Positions 16,477 to 26,013 of a stretch of DNA of 64,000 bases are shown one piece after another. The notes beneath the pieces were generated by a model. The model had not been told where the DNA came from, searched no databases, and saw only the letters and a list, made by a program, of their open reading frames with translations. Position numbers and translations under genes: made by a program. The DNA comes from Candidatus Cloacimonadota bacterium (GTDB lineage: Bacteria > Cloacimonadota > Cloacimonadia > Cloacimonadales > Cloacimonadaceae): contig JAAYEF010000018.1 of assembly GCA_012728875.1 (NCBI GenBank), positions 1-64,000 of the forward strand. The letters run 5' to 3'. Position 1 is the first letter of the stretch; each line of letters starts with the position of its first letter.

Positions 16477-19400
16477 ATGCACATCCATCTGAGGGGCAGG
16501 GTGCTGCTGCTGACAGCGGCGATCCTTGTCTGCGTTTTCGCTCTTTCTGCCCAAACCCGGCAGATCGAGGTCTCACAATCTCAAAACCAAGTTCGTCTGG
16601 GTAACAACAGCGACTTTGGTTTTGACGTCAGCTACAGTGTTGGTGACTTGAAGATTCGTGAAGTCCAAACCAAGGAAGGGCTCTTTGACGAGCTTTTCAT
16701 CGAGGGTTGGGGCCACACGAACGCCGTGGGCGAGCCCAAATTGCCCATGCGGCGCGAGATCATCGCAGTCCCTCTTGGCGCCACTGTGCGCTTGAACATC
16801 AATTCCCGCAGCACGATGGAACTGGACTCTGCTTCCAATCAGCTTTTGCACCGCGTGATGCCGGCTCAGGAGCCAGTTTCCAAATCTGCCGACCTCGAAA
16901 GCATTCCCTTCGTGGTGAATGAAGAAAGCTATGGCAGAAGCGGATACAACAACCGTGACTGGGTTCAGGTTGAGGAACTTGGCCTCATGCGCGGCGTCAG
17001 GGTCATTGCCCTGGACTTTTTCCCCGTGCGTTACGATCCTGTGACGGGCTCACTGCAAGTGATGCGGAGCCTCGACTTGAGGGTCGATTTTGACAATCCG
17101 GACCTCATCGCCACGGCGGATTTGCTTGCCAAAACAGCTTCCGTGGAATATGATGCGTTGTATGATAATGTCTTTTTCAACTGGGATGCAGATTCACGCG
17201 CCAACTATATGCGCCATCCCACCAAGTATGTGATACTTTGCCCTCCCGCTCAAGCCACTCAAATGCAGGAGTTTGTGGATTGGAAAACACAGCAGGGCTA
17301 TCATGTGATTCTCACCACCGTGGGCACAGGCGGCACCGTGGCAAACACCACCACCGCCATCAAAGCATATATGCAAGGTCTTTGGGACAATGCGACCGAA
17401 TCTGACCCCGCGCCCACCTATTTGCTCATTGTGGGTGATGAATCCGGCAGCATTGCCATTGCCACCAACACCGGTGCCACAGACAGTCACGTCACAGACC
17501 TAACCTATGTGCGTTTGAATGGGACTGACTATTTGCCGGACATGTATTGGGGACGTTTTTCAGTTTCCAGCACCACAGAGCTGCAAAACATCATAGATAA
17601 AACCGTCACCTTTGAAAAGACGGCAATGCCTGACCTCAGCTATCTGGGCAAGACCATCCTCATCGCCGGAGTGGACTCCAACTGGGCTCCTTCACATGGC
17701 AACGGTGCCATCAACTATGCCACCAGCCAATATTTCAACACTACCCATGGCATCAATTCAGATAACTACCTCTATCCGGCTTCCGGACAGAGCGCGGCCG
17801 AAATCAGAACCAAAGCCAATGAAGGCCGTGGCTATATCAATTACACCGCCCATGGCAGCTATACAAGCTGGGCTGATCCCGAGTTTAACACCACTCACGT
17901 GAACGCCATGACCAACACCGGCAAATACGGCGTGATGATTGGTAACTGCTGTATTACCAGCTGGTTCAACTACAGCTCTCCCTGTTTTGGCGAAGCGGTG
18001 ATCCGTAAAGCCAACGCCGGTGGTGTGGTCTATATCGGCGGCATCAACAGCACTTATTGGGATGAAGACTACTACTGGGCTGTTGGCTACAAGACCCCCA
18101 TCAATGGCACTGCCCCCGCTTATGACGCAAACAAGCTTGGTGCCTACGATGCCGTGGCTCATAGCCATGGTGAGGCTTATGAAAATTGGGCGATGACCGT
18201 TGGCGACCAGATTTATATGGGCAACATGGCTGTCCAGCAAAGTGGCAGCTCCCGCACCAATTACTATTGGGAAATTTACCACATCATGGGCGACCCTTCT
18301 TTGATGCCCTACATGGGTGTGCCCACAGTCAATACTGCCACCTTCCCATCCACCATCCTGATTGGAACTCCCTCCATCAATATCACTGCCGAACCCTATT
18401 CCAGAGTCGCGCTTACCAAAGACGGCGTGATTCACGCAACGGCGATGATGCCCGCCAGTGGAGTTCTGAGCCTGCCCATCACTCCCTTCACCACCGTGGG
18501 CACCGCTCAGTTGGTGTTTACCGCTCAAAACAAGATCACCCGCATTGAGAGCATCATTGTGGCTCCCAACGCCGGTCCCTTTGTGACCGTGGATGCCATC
18601 AGCTATGCGGATAATAATAACAACACACCGGAATACAACGAAGCAGGACGCTTCAACGTCACCTTCAAAAATGTGGGTAATCAATCTGCTTCGAACGTGA
18701 CTGCCACCCTTACCTGCAGCACCGCCGGCATCACCATTACCGATAACAGCGAAACCATCGCCAGCATCGGAGCCGGTGCCAGCATTGTGCGCAACAACGC
18801 CTTTGCCTTCAACATCGCCAACAACGTCGCAGACGGCACCGTGGCAATGTTCAAGATAACCATGGTCTCCGGCAGCGAAACTTGGGAACACAATTTCACC
18901 CTCACGCTCAACGCCCCCAAACTGGTTTTTGGAGATTTCACCGTTACCGAGACCAGTGGCAACAACAACGGTAATCTGGATCCCGGAGAAAGCGGCACCC
19001 TCACAATGACTTTGCACAACAATGGCAACGCTGCCTCACCTGCAGGAAGCGTGAATCTCAGTTGTTTCCTTCTTGGGCTTACCATCAACCCCACCGATGT
19101 CAGCTTCTCCGCCATTCCCGCCTCTGGCAGCACCACCCTCAACTTCGGGCTCACCGCTGCCAGCTTTTTGAGCGTAGGAACTTTGGCAAACCTCACCTTT
19201 ACAGCCACAGCGGGCAGCTACAATGCCAGCACTCAGGAGCAAATTGAAATAGGCGCTCCCGATGTGATTATCATCGGCAGCGGCACCTCCACACAAGGCC
19301 AGCCTCTGAATAGATACTATAACTACAGTGGACATGAAGCGATCTACCTGGCTTCAGAACTGCAGGCTGCAGGCACCATCAAGAGCCTTGCCTATTATAA

Positions 19401-22400
19401 GGCAAGCGGCGATGATCAAAGCCCCATCGAAGCCGTGAAGATTTACATGAAAAACACCTCTGATGCTACCCTCGCCACAGGTGATTACAGCACGAATGGA
19501 TATACTTTGGTTTATGATGGCAGCTTTACGAACGACGACAGCAGCGGCTGGATGGAAGTGGATTTGGATACCAGATTCAGCTATACTGGCGGCAACCTCG
19601 CCATCCTGATCGTGAAAGGCCATCAAGCCTACACTTCCAGCTATCCCATGTGGACTTATGGCACCAGCTCCACCGCCCGCATCCGTCAAAGTCAAAACGA
19701 TTACTCCCAACCCACTTCACTCACTTCCACAAACAACCTGCCCAATATGCGCCTCAAGGTTTTCCCAGCGCAGGGCTTTTTGTATCCCGCCCGCGATCTC
19801 ACCGCCGCCGCCAGCCACAACAGTGTAAAACTGGATTGGCATGCGCCCATCGGTTCCGGTCAGACAGGATTTAAAATCTATAGAAATGGTAGCCTGCTAA
19901 CCACCGTCACCGCTTTCACCTACACAGACACGGCAGTGACCAATGGCACCACCTACAGCTATTATGTGAAAGCAGCTTACAGTTCCGGTGATTCTGAAGC
20001 CACCGATACCGTCACCGCCACACCCAACCTGATCGCTCCCACAAACCTGGCTGCTTCTCCTGGCAATAACATAATCTCTCTCACCTGGGATGGCGCCACC
20101 GGACGTGGCATTGAAGAAACTCCAGTACTGGGTGCGAAAATGGATGAAGCGCGCGCCATCAGCGGCTACAAGGTCTATCGCAATGGCAGCGCCCTCACCA
20201 CCGTCACTCAAAATTCTTATGTGGATAATGCGGTCACCAACGGCACCACCTACAGCTACTACGTTACCACTGTTTACACCAACCCAGCCGGCGAATCCGC
20301 TGCCTCCAACACCGCCACAGCAACTCCCAACCCGATTGCTTCAGTAATCATCGGCACTGGCACCAGCAGCACAGGCAATTATGACGCATCCCCCATCAGC
20401 CTTTGGTACCAAAGCCTGCACGGTCAATCCGTTTACACCAAGACAGAGTTGAATGCCGCGGGTGTGATCGGTCCCAATTATATCACCCACCTGGGCTTCA
20501 ACGTGACCGGTTTACCCGCACATGCCATGCCCAACTATATCATCCGTATGGGACACACCACTTCCTCCGACGTCCAAAGCTGGATCAGCACCGGCTTGGA
20601 TCAAAACTGGCACGCCACTTCCTATCAGCCCACCCAAACCGGATGGGACATGATCCAGCTCGCCACTCCCTTTTTGTGGAATGGTGTGGATAACATCGTG
20701 CTGGACACCGCCTTTGGCAAATCTGGGAATTATAGCAGCTCCGGTACTGTGCAGTACACCACTGTCACGAATGGATACAGATATGCCCGCAGCGATACAG
20801 CAGATCAAACCGACGTCTTCACAGGCGGTTCTCTTGAAAACAACCGCCCCAATATCCAACTCACAATCATGGGTTTGCAAAGTGATCTCTATCCACCCTT
20901 GAATCTTATCGCTACTCCCAGTCATCGCAGTGTGCATTTGGAATGGGCAGTTCCCATCTCCGGCACTCCCACTGGATACAAGGTGTTTAGAAACGACAGC
21001 CAGGTTGGCACCACTACCACAGCTCTGACCTATACGGATACCGGTCTCACCAACGGCACCACATATACATATTATGTGACAGCCACTTACAGCGATGGCG
21101 AATCCGATCCATCCATTAGCGCCAGCGCCACTCCCAACCCGATGCCTCCCACAAACCTGACCGCCATTCCCGGCAACAACATCGTCCAGCTCAGCTGGGA
21201 TGCTGCCGCAGGACGCGGTGAAGAAGCCCCTGTGTTTGGTGAGAGAACAGATGAGCAGCGCATCATCAGCGGTTACAAGGTCTATCGTAATGGCACTGCT
21301 CTCACCACCGTTGCACAAACCACTTATGCGGATAATACAGCTAACAATGGCACCGCATACACCTATTATGTCACCACCGTTTACACCAACCCGTCGGGTG
21401 AATCATCAGGTTCCAACAGCGTAACCGTCACCCCTTCACCGGTGGCAATTATTGGAACTGGAGACGAATCCACCGGCAATAATGTGGCTTGCCCCATCAA
21501 CGTCTATTATCAGAGCTTACACGGGCAATCTGTCTATACCAGGACAGAATTGAATGCTCTGGGTGTCCCAGCCGGTTCCTACATCACGCATATCGGGTTC
21601 AATGTCACCGGCACACCTGAACGCGCAATGCCAAACTACATCATCCGCATGGGACATACCTCCGCCACCAATTCTCAAGCGTTCGTTTCCACTGGTCTCA
21701 CCACAGTGTGGACCGCCACCAGCTATCAGCCCACTTCCACGGGGTGGAACATGCTGACTCTGGATACCCCCTTCCTCTGGAACGGAGTGGAAAACATCGT
21801 GGTGGATACTGCCTTTGGTTTGATTGGCAGCTATAACTCCAGTGGAACCGTACAGGCAACCAGTATGGATTACGGCTACATCTCCCTGCGCAGTGACAGT
21901 GTGGATCAAACCGACGCCTTTACCAATGGTGGCACCCACAGCCTGCGCCCCAATCTCCAGATCATGTTTACCAGCTCAGGCGACCTTCCGCTTATAGCGG
22001 TACAGCCCACTTCCCTAGCTTATGATGAACTTGCGGTGGGAAACACAGAGGTCAAACAATTCACCATCAACAACGTTGGCAACCAAGCCCTGACGGGCAC
22101 CATCACCACGCCCACCGGCTACACTGTGGCAGCGGCAAGCAGATCGGATGAGAGCTTTGCCAAACAGGATGATGAAGAGCGCAACGTTCTTTCATTTACA
22201 ATCCCGGCTCAGCAGAGCAAGGTCTATAATCTGAGCTTTATCCCAACTGCAGCAACGACATACAACGGCAACGTTGTGATCAGCTCCAATGCAAATAACA
22301 GCCCAACCGTAAATATCGCCGTCACAGGCAGCGGGTTCATTCCCCCCACCATCAGCCTCAGCAGCAATTCCATTTCCTGCGTTCTTGACCCGGATGATGA

Positions 22401-23961
22401 AACCACCCGCATCCTCACCATCAGCAATACCGGCTCCCGCACCCTGGAATATTCCCTCGTGATGGAAGAGCTGGTGGCTGCAGCCAGAGGAAATCAACTG
22501 ACGCTGTCAGACAAAGATCGCAGCATTGCCGGCAGCACCTTGGTGGTTGATGCCACGAACTACCTGCCCGGCGACACAGTGGATTGGACCTTCACCGTCA
22601 CCAATGCCAGCACCGATACCGAATGGCTCAAATACGTGCATATCACCTTCCCCACAGGTGTCACCGTGAATAGCGCCACCAATTTTGTGGGCGGCAGCGG
22701 TGGCGATCTGAACCCCAACATTACCTCCGGGAACGGTATCACCATCGATTGGTTTGGACAAAGTGGCAACTGGGGCGTCATCCAAGGCGGTCAAACAGCT
22801 TCAGCAACGGTGAATGTGACCATTGGCTCCTCTTTTGGGGGCAATCTCAACCTGCCTTTCACCATTGATGGAGACGTCTATGGCGCCGAACCTCACACGG
22901 TTTCCGGCACCATCACCCTGCTCCAAGACAGCTTCCCCATCGATTGGGTACACGCCACGCCCATGAACGGCAGCATTGCTGGTGGTTCCAGTGCCCAGGT
23001 CACTCTGTCCTTCTCGTCAGATGGCATGGCGGCTGGGATTTATGAAGCACTTTTGACAGTGTTTTCAAACGATCCCATCAATCCAAGCCTGGATGTGGAT
23101 GTGAGTATGACTGTAACAGGCTATATCAATCAGCCTCCTGCGTTCGACCCTCCGGAATATCTCAGCTTCCCCAAAAACGGCAGCCTGCAAAGCAACTTCG
23201 GACTTTGGGCAAGCGACCCTGACAGTGATCCGCTCACTCTTACCTGCAGTGGAAACAGCAACATAAACGTGGACATCAACGGCTTGATGGTCACCTTCAG
23301 CGCAGCCCAAAACTGGGTGGGACAAGAGCTGCTCACCTTTGGCGTCAGCGATGGAAGGCTCACCACCTACGGCGATATCCTCGTGACTGTGGAGCCTGTG
23401 GCTGGTCCGGATTGGACACCCACAGTTTATCCCAATAACTCTGTCACCGTGCTTGGTGTGGTCACTCTCGACTGGGTGCCTGCCAATCTCAATGACGTGG
23501 TTGGAGCCTTTGCGGGCGGCGAATGTCGCGGCGTGGCAGATGTTACCGTTAGCGATGGTCAGGCTTATGTGACCCTCCTCGTATATCTTGCCACAGAGAA
23601 TGAACCCATCAATTTCGTGCTCTACAACTATGCGGATGGTGTCAGCTATCCCATCACGGGAATCATCAACCCTGGTTTTGGAGACGTGATTGGTGACCCC
23701 ACTCCGTTGGCTCTCAACGCCCAAACTCTCACTGATCTGGATGCACCTGTCATCACCAGCTGTGAAATGACATCCACCGGCTTGAAGCTGGAATGGAACC
23801 CCGTGCCCAACGCCGGCCAATATCAGATCTGGCGCAGCACCGACCCTTACGGTGATTTCGTGTATCTCACCACCGTTTCCACCACCAGCTTCACGGATAA
23901 CTACCTTGGTGACAGAATGTTCTATCACGTAATTGCCATCACAGGTGGCGTTGCCAAATAA
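16477..23961 (+). CDS. Giant secreted gingipain-like (C25) cysteine peptidase
   Basis: The 2494-residue protein has a signal peptide (about 1-26), a C25-type propeptide (to about 240), and a peptidase domain (about 248-620) with catalytic His459 in YTAHGS and Cys491 or Cys492 in GNCC, the spacing of gingipains. Next come a post-catalytic Ig domain, two CARDB-like domains (to about 925), and three copies of a ~180-residue domain starting IIGSGTSTQG (about 929), IIGTGTSSTG (1289) and IIGTGDESTG (1656). Paired fibronectin-III domains lie between them (GYKVYRNG). The C-terminal third has ASH/HYDIN-like, DUF11-like, cadherin-like and Fn3-like domains. It ends without the FlgD-like sorting tail seen in the other C25 protein. 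Extracellular proteolysis is inferred. The M14 gene starts 5 bases later. Confidence 0.93.
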   Translation: MHIHLRGRVLLLTAAILVCVFALSAQTRQIEVSQSQNQVRLGNNSDFGFDVSYSVGDLKIREVQTKEGLFDELFIEGWGHTNAVGEPKLPMRREIIAVPLGATVRLNINSRSTMELDSASNQLLHRVMPAQEPVSKSADLESIPFVVNEESYGRSGYNNRDWVQVEELGLMRGVRVIALDFFPVRYDPVTGSLQVMRSLDLRVDFDNPDLIATADLLAKTASVEYDALYDNVFFNWDADSRANYMRHPTKYVILCPPAQATQMQEFVDWKTQQGYHVILTTVGTGGTVANTTTAIKAYMQGLWDNATESDPAPTYLLIVGDESGSIAIATNTGATDSHVTDLTYVRLNGTDYLPDMYWGRFSVSSTTELQNIIDKTVTFEKTAMPDLSYLGKTILIAGVDSNWAPSHGNGAINYATSQYFNTTHGINSDNYLYPASGQSAAEIRTKANEGRGYINYTAHGSYTSWADPEFNTTHVNAMTNTGKYGVMIGNCCITSWFNYSSPCFGEAVIRKANAGGVVYIGGINSTYWDEDYYWAVGYKTPINGTAPAYDANKLGAYDAVAHSHGEAYENWAMTVGDQIYMGNMAVQQSGSSRTNYYWEIYHIMGDPSLMPYMGVPTVNTATFPSTILIGTPSINITAEPYSRVALTKDGVIHATAMMPASGVLSLPITPFTTVGTAQLVFTAQNKITRIESIIVAPNAGPFVTVDAISYADNNNNTPEYNEAGRFNVTFKNVGNQSASNVTATLTCSTAGITITDNSETIASIGAGASIVRNNAFAFNIANNVADGTVAMFKITMVSGSETWEHNFTLTLNAPKLVFGDFTVTETSGNNNGNLDPGESGTLTMTLHNNGNAASPAGSVNLSCFLLGLTINPTDVSFSAIPASGSTTLNFGLTAASFLSVGTLANLTFTATAGSYNASTQEQIEIGAPDVIIIGSGTSTQGQPLNRYYNYSGHEAIYLASELQAAGTIKSLAYYKASGDDQSPIEAVKIYMKNTSDATLATGDYSTNGYTLVYDGSFTNDDSSGWMEVDLDTRFSYTGGNLAILIVKGHQAYTSSYPMWTYGTSSTARIRQSQNDYSQPTSLTSTNNLPNMRLKVFPAQGFLYPARDLTAAASHNSVKLDWHAPIGSGQTGFKIYRNGSLLTTVTAFTYTDTAVTNGTTYSYYVKAAYSSGDSEATDTVTATPNLIAPTNLAASPGNNIISLTWDGATGRGIEETPVLGAKMDEARAISGYKVYRNGSALTTVTQNSYVDNAVTNGTTYSYYVTTVYTNPAGESAASNTATATPNPIASVIIGTGTSSTGNYDASPISLWYQSLHGQSVYTKTELNAAGVIGPNYITHLGFNVTGLPAHAMPNYIIRMGHTTSSDVQSWISTGLDQNWHATSYQPTQTGWDMIQLATPFLWNGVDNIVLDTAFGKSGNYSSSGTVQYTTVTNGYRYARSDTADQTDVFTGGSLENNRPNIQLTIMGLQSDLYPPLNLIATPSHRSVHLEWAVPISGTPTGYKVFRNDSQVGTTTTALTYTDTGLTNGTTYTYYVTATYSDGESDPSISASATPNPMPPTNLTAIPGNNIVQLSWDAAAGRGEEAPVFGERTDEQRIISGYKVYRNGTALTTVAQTTYADNTANNGTAYTYYVTTVYTNPSGESSGSNSVTVTPSPVAIIGTGDESTGNNVACPINVYYQSLHGQSVYTRTELNALGVPAGSYITHIGFNVTGTPERAMPNYIIRMGHTSATNSQAFVSTGLTTVWTATSYQPTSTGWNMLTLDTPFLWNGVENIVVDTAFGLIGSYNSSGTVQATSMDYGYISLRSDSVDQTDAFTNGGTHSLRPNLQIMFTSSGDLPLIAVQPTSLAYDELAVGNTEVKQFTINNVGNQALTGTITTPTGYTVAAASRSDESFAKQDDEERNVLSFTIPAQQSKVYNLSFIPTAATTYNGNVVISSNANNSPTVNIAVTGSGFIPPTISLSSNSISCVLDPDDETTRILTISNTGSRTLEYSLVMEELVAAARGNQLTLSDKDRSIAGSTLVVDATNYLPGDTVDWTFTVTNASTDTEWLKYVHITFPTGVTVNSATNFVGGSGGDLNPNITSGNGITIDWFGQSGNWGVIQGGQTASATVNVTIGSSFGGNLNLPFTIDGDVYGAEPHTVSGTITLLQDSFPIDWVHATPMNGSIAGGSSAQVTLSFSSDGMAAGIYEALLTVFSNDPINPSLDVDVSMTVTGYINQPPAFDPPEYLSFPKNGSLQSNFGLWASDPDSDPLTLTCSGNSNINVDINGLMVTFSAAQNWVGQELLTFGVSDGRLTTYGDILVTVEPVAGPDWTPTVYPNNSVTVLGVVTLDWVPANLNDVVGAFAGGECRGVADVTVSDGQAYVTLLVYLATENEPINFVLYNYADGVSYPITGIINPGFGDVIGDPTPLALNAQTLTDLDAPVITSCEMTSTGLKLEWNPVPNAGQYQIWRSTDPYGDFVYLTTVSTTSFTDNYLGDRMFYHVIAITGGVAK

Positions 23962-23966
23962 AGACG

Positions 23967-25808
23967 ATGAAAAAACCACTATACATCATTATTCTGATTC
24001 TACTCTCCCTGCCTCTTTTGGCGGGGGAGTGGAATCAGTATTACTTCCGCTTCCAGCTTTCAGACAAAAGCAAGCTGCAAGAGCTCACCAACCTTATTTC
24101 CATCGATAAAGTCAGCGGACACTGGGTTTATGCCTACGCCAACGACTGGGAATGGGATGAATTTTGCCAATTGGGCTATAACTACAACATCCTGCCTGCT
24201 CCATCCTCAGAGTTTCCTGCAGTGATGGCAGCAAGCAAAAGTCAGATGCGAGATTGGGATGCATATCCCACCTACGATGCCTATGTCTCCATGATGAACA
24301 GCTTTGCCGCCAATTACCCCCATCTTTGTAAAATCTACAATGTGGGAACCACGGTAAGCGGGCGCAGCATTCTGATTGCCAAGATCTCTGATAACGTAAA
24401 TGTTGACGAAAACGAGCCCGAGGTGCTTTTCACCAGTACCATGCACGGTGATGAACTCACCGGTAAAATGCTGATGCTGAGGTTGATAGACACCCTGCTC
24501 AGCCAATATGGCAGCGATCCGCGCATCACCAATATCGTAAATAACATGCAGCTCTATATCGGGCCAAACACAAACCCCGATGGCACTTACTATGGCGGAA
24601 ACAACACTGTTGCCTCTGCCCGTCGTGCCAATCAAAACGGTTACGACTTGAACCGCAACTATCCCAAACCCGATGGCAGCACAAACACCGGCCCCATCCA
24701 GCCTGAAACCCAGGCCATGATGGATTTTGCCAATGCCCATCACTTTGTTTTTGGCGTCAACTACCATGGCGGCGAAGAAGTGGTGAATTATCCTTGGGAC
24801 TTCATTTCCACCACACATCCAGACAATGATTGGTTCATCTCTTCCAGCCTCGTTTATGCCTCCAACGCGCAAAACGATGGCCTCTCCGGTTATTTTGCCA
24901 CCCTCACCTCAAACGGAATCGTCAGAGGCTCGGATTGGTATATGATTTCCGGAGGAAGGCAGGATTGGATGAATTACACTCGCAACGGACGTGAAGTCAC
25001 CATCGAGTGTTCACGCACCAAGATGCCCTCCGCATCCACCATGCCCAGCTATTGGAATTACAACTACAACGCCATGCTCAGCTATCTGGAAGAAGCCCTC
25101 AAGGGCATACATGGCACTGTGACAGACGCTTATGGAAATCCGTTGGTGGCCGAAATCAGCATCGCTGGCTATGACAACAGCTATTCCATCGTGGACACAA
25201 ACCCCATCCACGGGGATTTTTATCGCTACCTGAATCCGGGAACCTACACCCTCACCGTCAGCACCGCAGGCTATGAGTCTCAAAATGTGCAGGTCACGGT
25301 TTCGGCAAGCGCTGCCACTCCAGTCAATATCGTGTTTGGCGAACTGCCTCACCAGCAGCAGATTTCCCTCTCCGCGGGCTGGAACCTGATCAGCCTGAAC
25401 TCTGTTCCCGCATCCTACAGCGTGGAAGACGTATTTTCAGGTCTCAGCGGACTTCTGCAGGTAAAAAACATCAGCAAAAGCCATCTTCCCTCCGTGGCAG
25501 AACATTTCAACACCCTGAAAACCATGGCAGTTGATGAAGGTTATTGGGTGAATGTGTCCCAAGCCACAATGTTCAGCATCACCGGAACCGAGATTGTGGC
25601 ATCACAAACGCCCATCAATCTCAAAACCGGCTGGAACCTGATCTCCTACCTGCCTCAAGCCCCCAAACCCACTTCCACAGCGTTGGCATCCATTTCACCA
25701 TGGTTGCAGCAGGTGGACCATCTGGGCATCCAACCCACACAGATGGAACCCGGAAAAGCGTATTGGGTCAAGGTTTCACAGGACTGCACCCTGACATATC
25801 CAAATTGA
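23967..25808 (+). CDS. Secreted M14 zinc carboxypeptidase with regulatory-like and GWNLIS domains
   Basis: The 613-residue protein has a signal peptide (1-19), a short pro-region, and an M14 peptidase domain (about 100-385). Zinc ligands are His160 and Glu163 (MHGDE) and His267 (NYHGG); the catalytic Glu is Glu347 (EVTIECS). A carboxypeptidase regulatory-like beta domain follows (GIHGTVTDAYGNPL, about 387-465), then two copies of a domain opening GWNLIS (about 471 and 556). M14 enzymes trim C-terminal residues from peptides, so it could finish peptides released by the upstream C25 enzyme. The 5-base gap and an ORF start close to the previous stop argue for one transcript. A terminator follows. 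Confidence 0.92.
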   Translation: MKKPLYIIILILLSLPLLAGEWNQYYFRFQLSDKSKLQELTNLISIDKVSGHWVYAYANDWEWDEFCQLGYNYNILPAPSSEFPAVMAASKSQMRDWDAYPTYDAYVSMMNSFAANYPHLCKIYNVGTTVSGRSILIAKISDNVNVDENEPEVLFTSTMHGDELTGKMLMLRLIDTLLSQYGSDPRITNIVNNMQLYIGPNTNPDGTYYGGNNTVASARRANQNGYDLNRNYPKPDGSTNTGPIQPETQAMMDFANAHHFVFGVNYHGGEEVVNYPWDFISTTHPDNDWFISSSLVYASNAQNDGLSGYFATLTSNGIVRGSDWYMISGGRQDWMNYTRNGREVTIECSRTKMPSASTMPSYWNYNYNAMLSYLEEALKGIHGTVTDAYGNPLVAEISIAGYDNSYSIVDTNPIHGDFYRYLNPGTYTLTVSTAGYESQNVQVTVSASAATPVNIVFGELPHQQQISLSAGWNLISLNSVPASYSVEDVFSGLSGLLQVKNISKSHLPSVAEHFNTLKTMAVDEGYWVNVSQATMFSITGTEIVASQTPINLKTGWNLISYLPQAPKPTSTALASISPWLQQVDHLGIQPTQMEPGKAYWVKVSQDCTLTYPN

Positions 25809-25829
25809 CCTAAAAACCTCATTACCATA

Positions 25830-25858
25830 GGGATGGGACGCTCGTTCCATCCCTTTTT
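25830..25858 (+). terminator. Intrinsic terminator after the C25-M14 operon
   Basis: GGGATGGGA (25830-25838), loop CGCTCG, TTCCATCCC (25845-25853) with one G-T pair, then TTTTT. Confidence 0.85.
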
Positions 25859-25928
25859 CCTTGGGCGGAACATTTGATCAAAAAGACGGGCGAACCCTTC
25901 CCTCAACTTCAACAAAACCAAAAACAGC

Positions 25929-25985
25929 TTGGCAGAATCCAGCATCCACCTATAATATTAGAAAAGTGTGAGATCAAATCACACT
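25929..25985 (+). promoter_or_regulatory. Promoter and palindrome before the outer-membrane protein gene
   Basis: TTGGCA (25929-25934), a 16-base spacer and TATAAT (25951-25956) form a good sigma-70-type promoter. Nine bases later AGTGTGA-GATCAAA-TCACACT (25965-25985) is a perfect 7-bp inverted repeat. It resembles a CRP-type site (TGTGA...TCACA) but has 7 central bases instead of 6, so it may be a different operator or a 5' mRNA hairpin. AGGAAGGAGG then precedes the ATG at 26014. Confidence 0.65.
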
Positions 25986-26013
25986 AAAAACAGAAATCAG
26001 GAAGGAGGATCAA

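Noticed and set aside
17758-19017. 419-aa ORF antisense to the giant C25 gene
   Set aside because: Low-complexity Gly/Val/His composition, no ribosome binding site, lies inside a gene with firm domain evidence.
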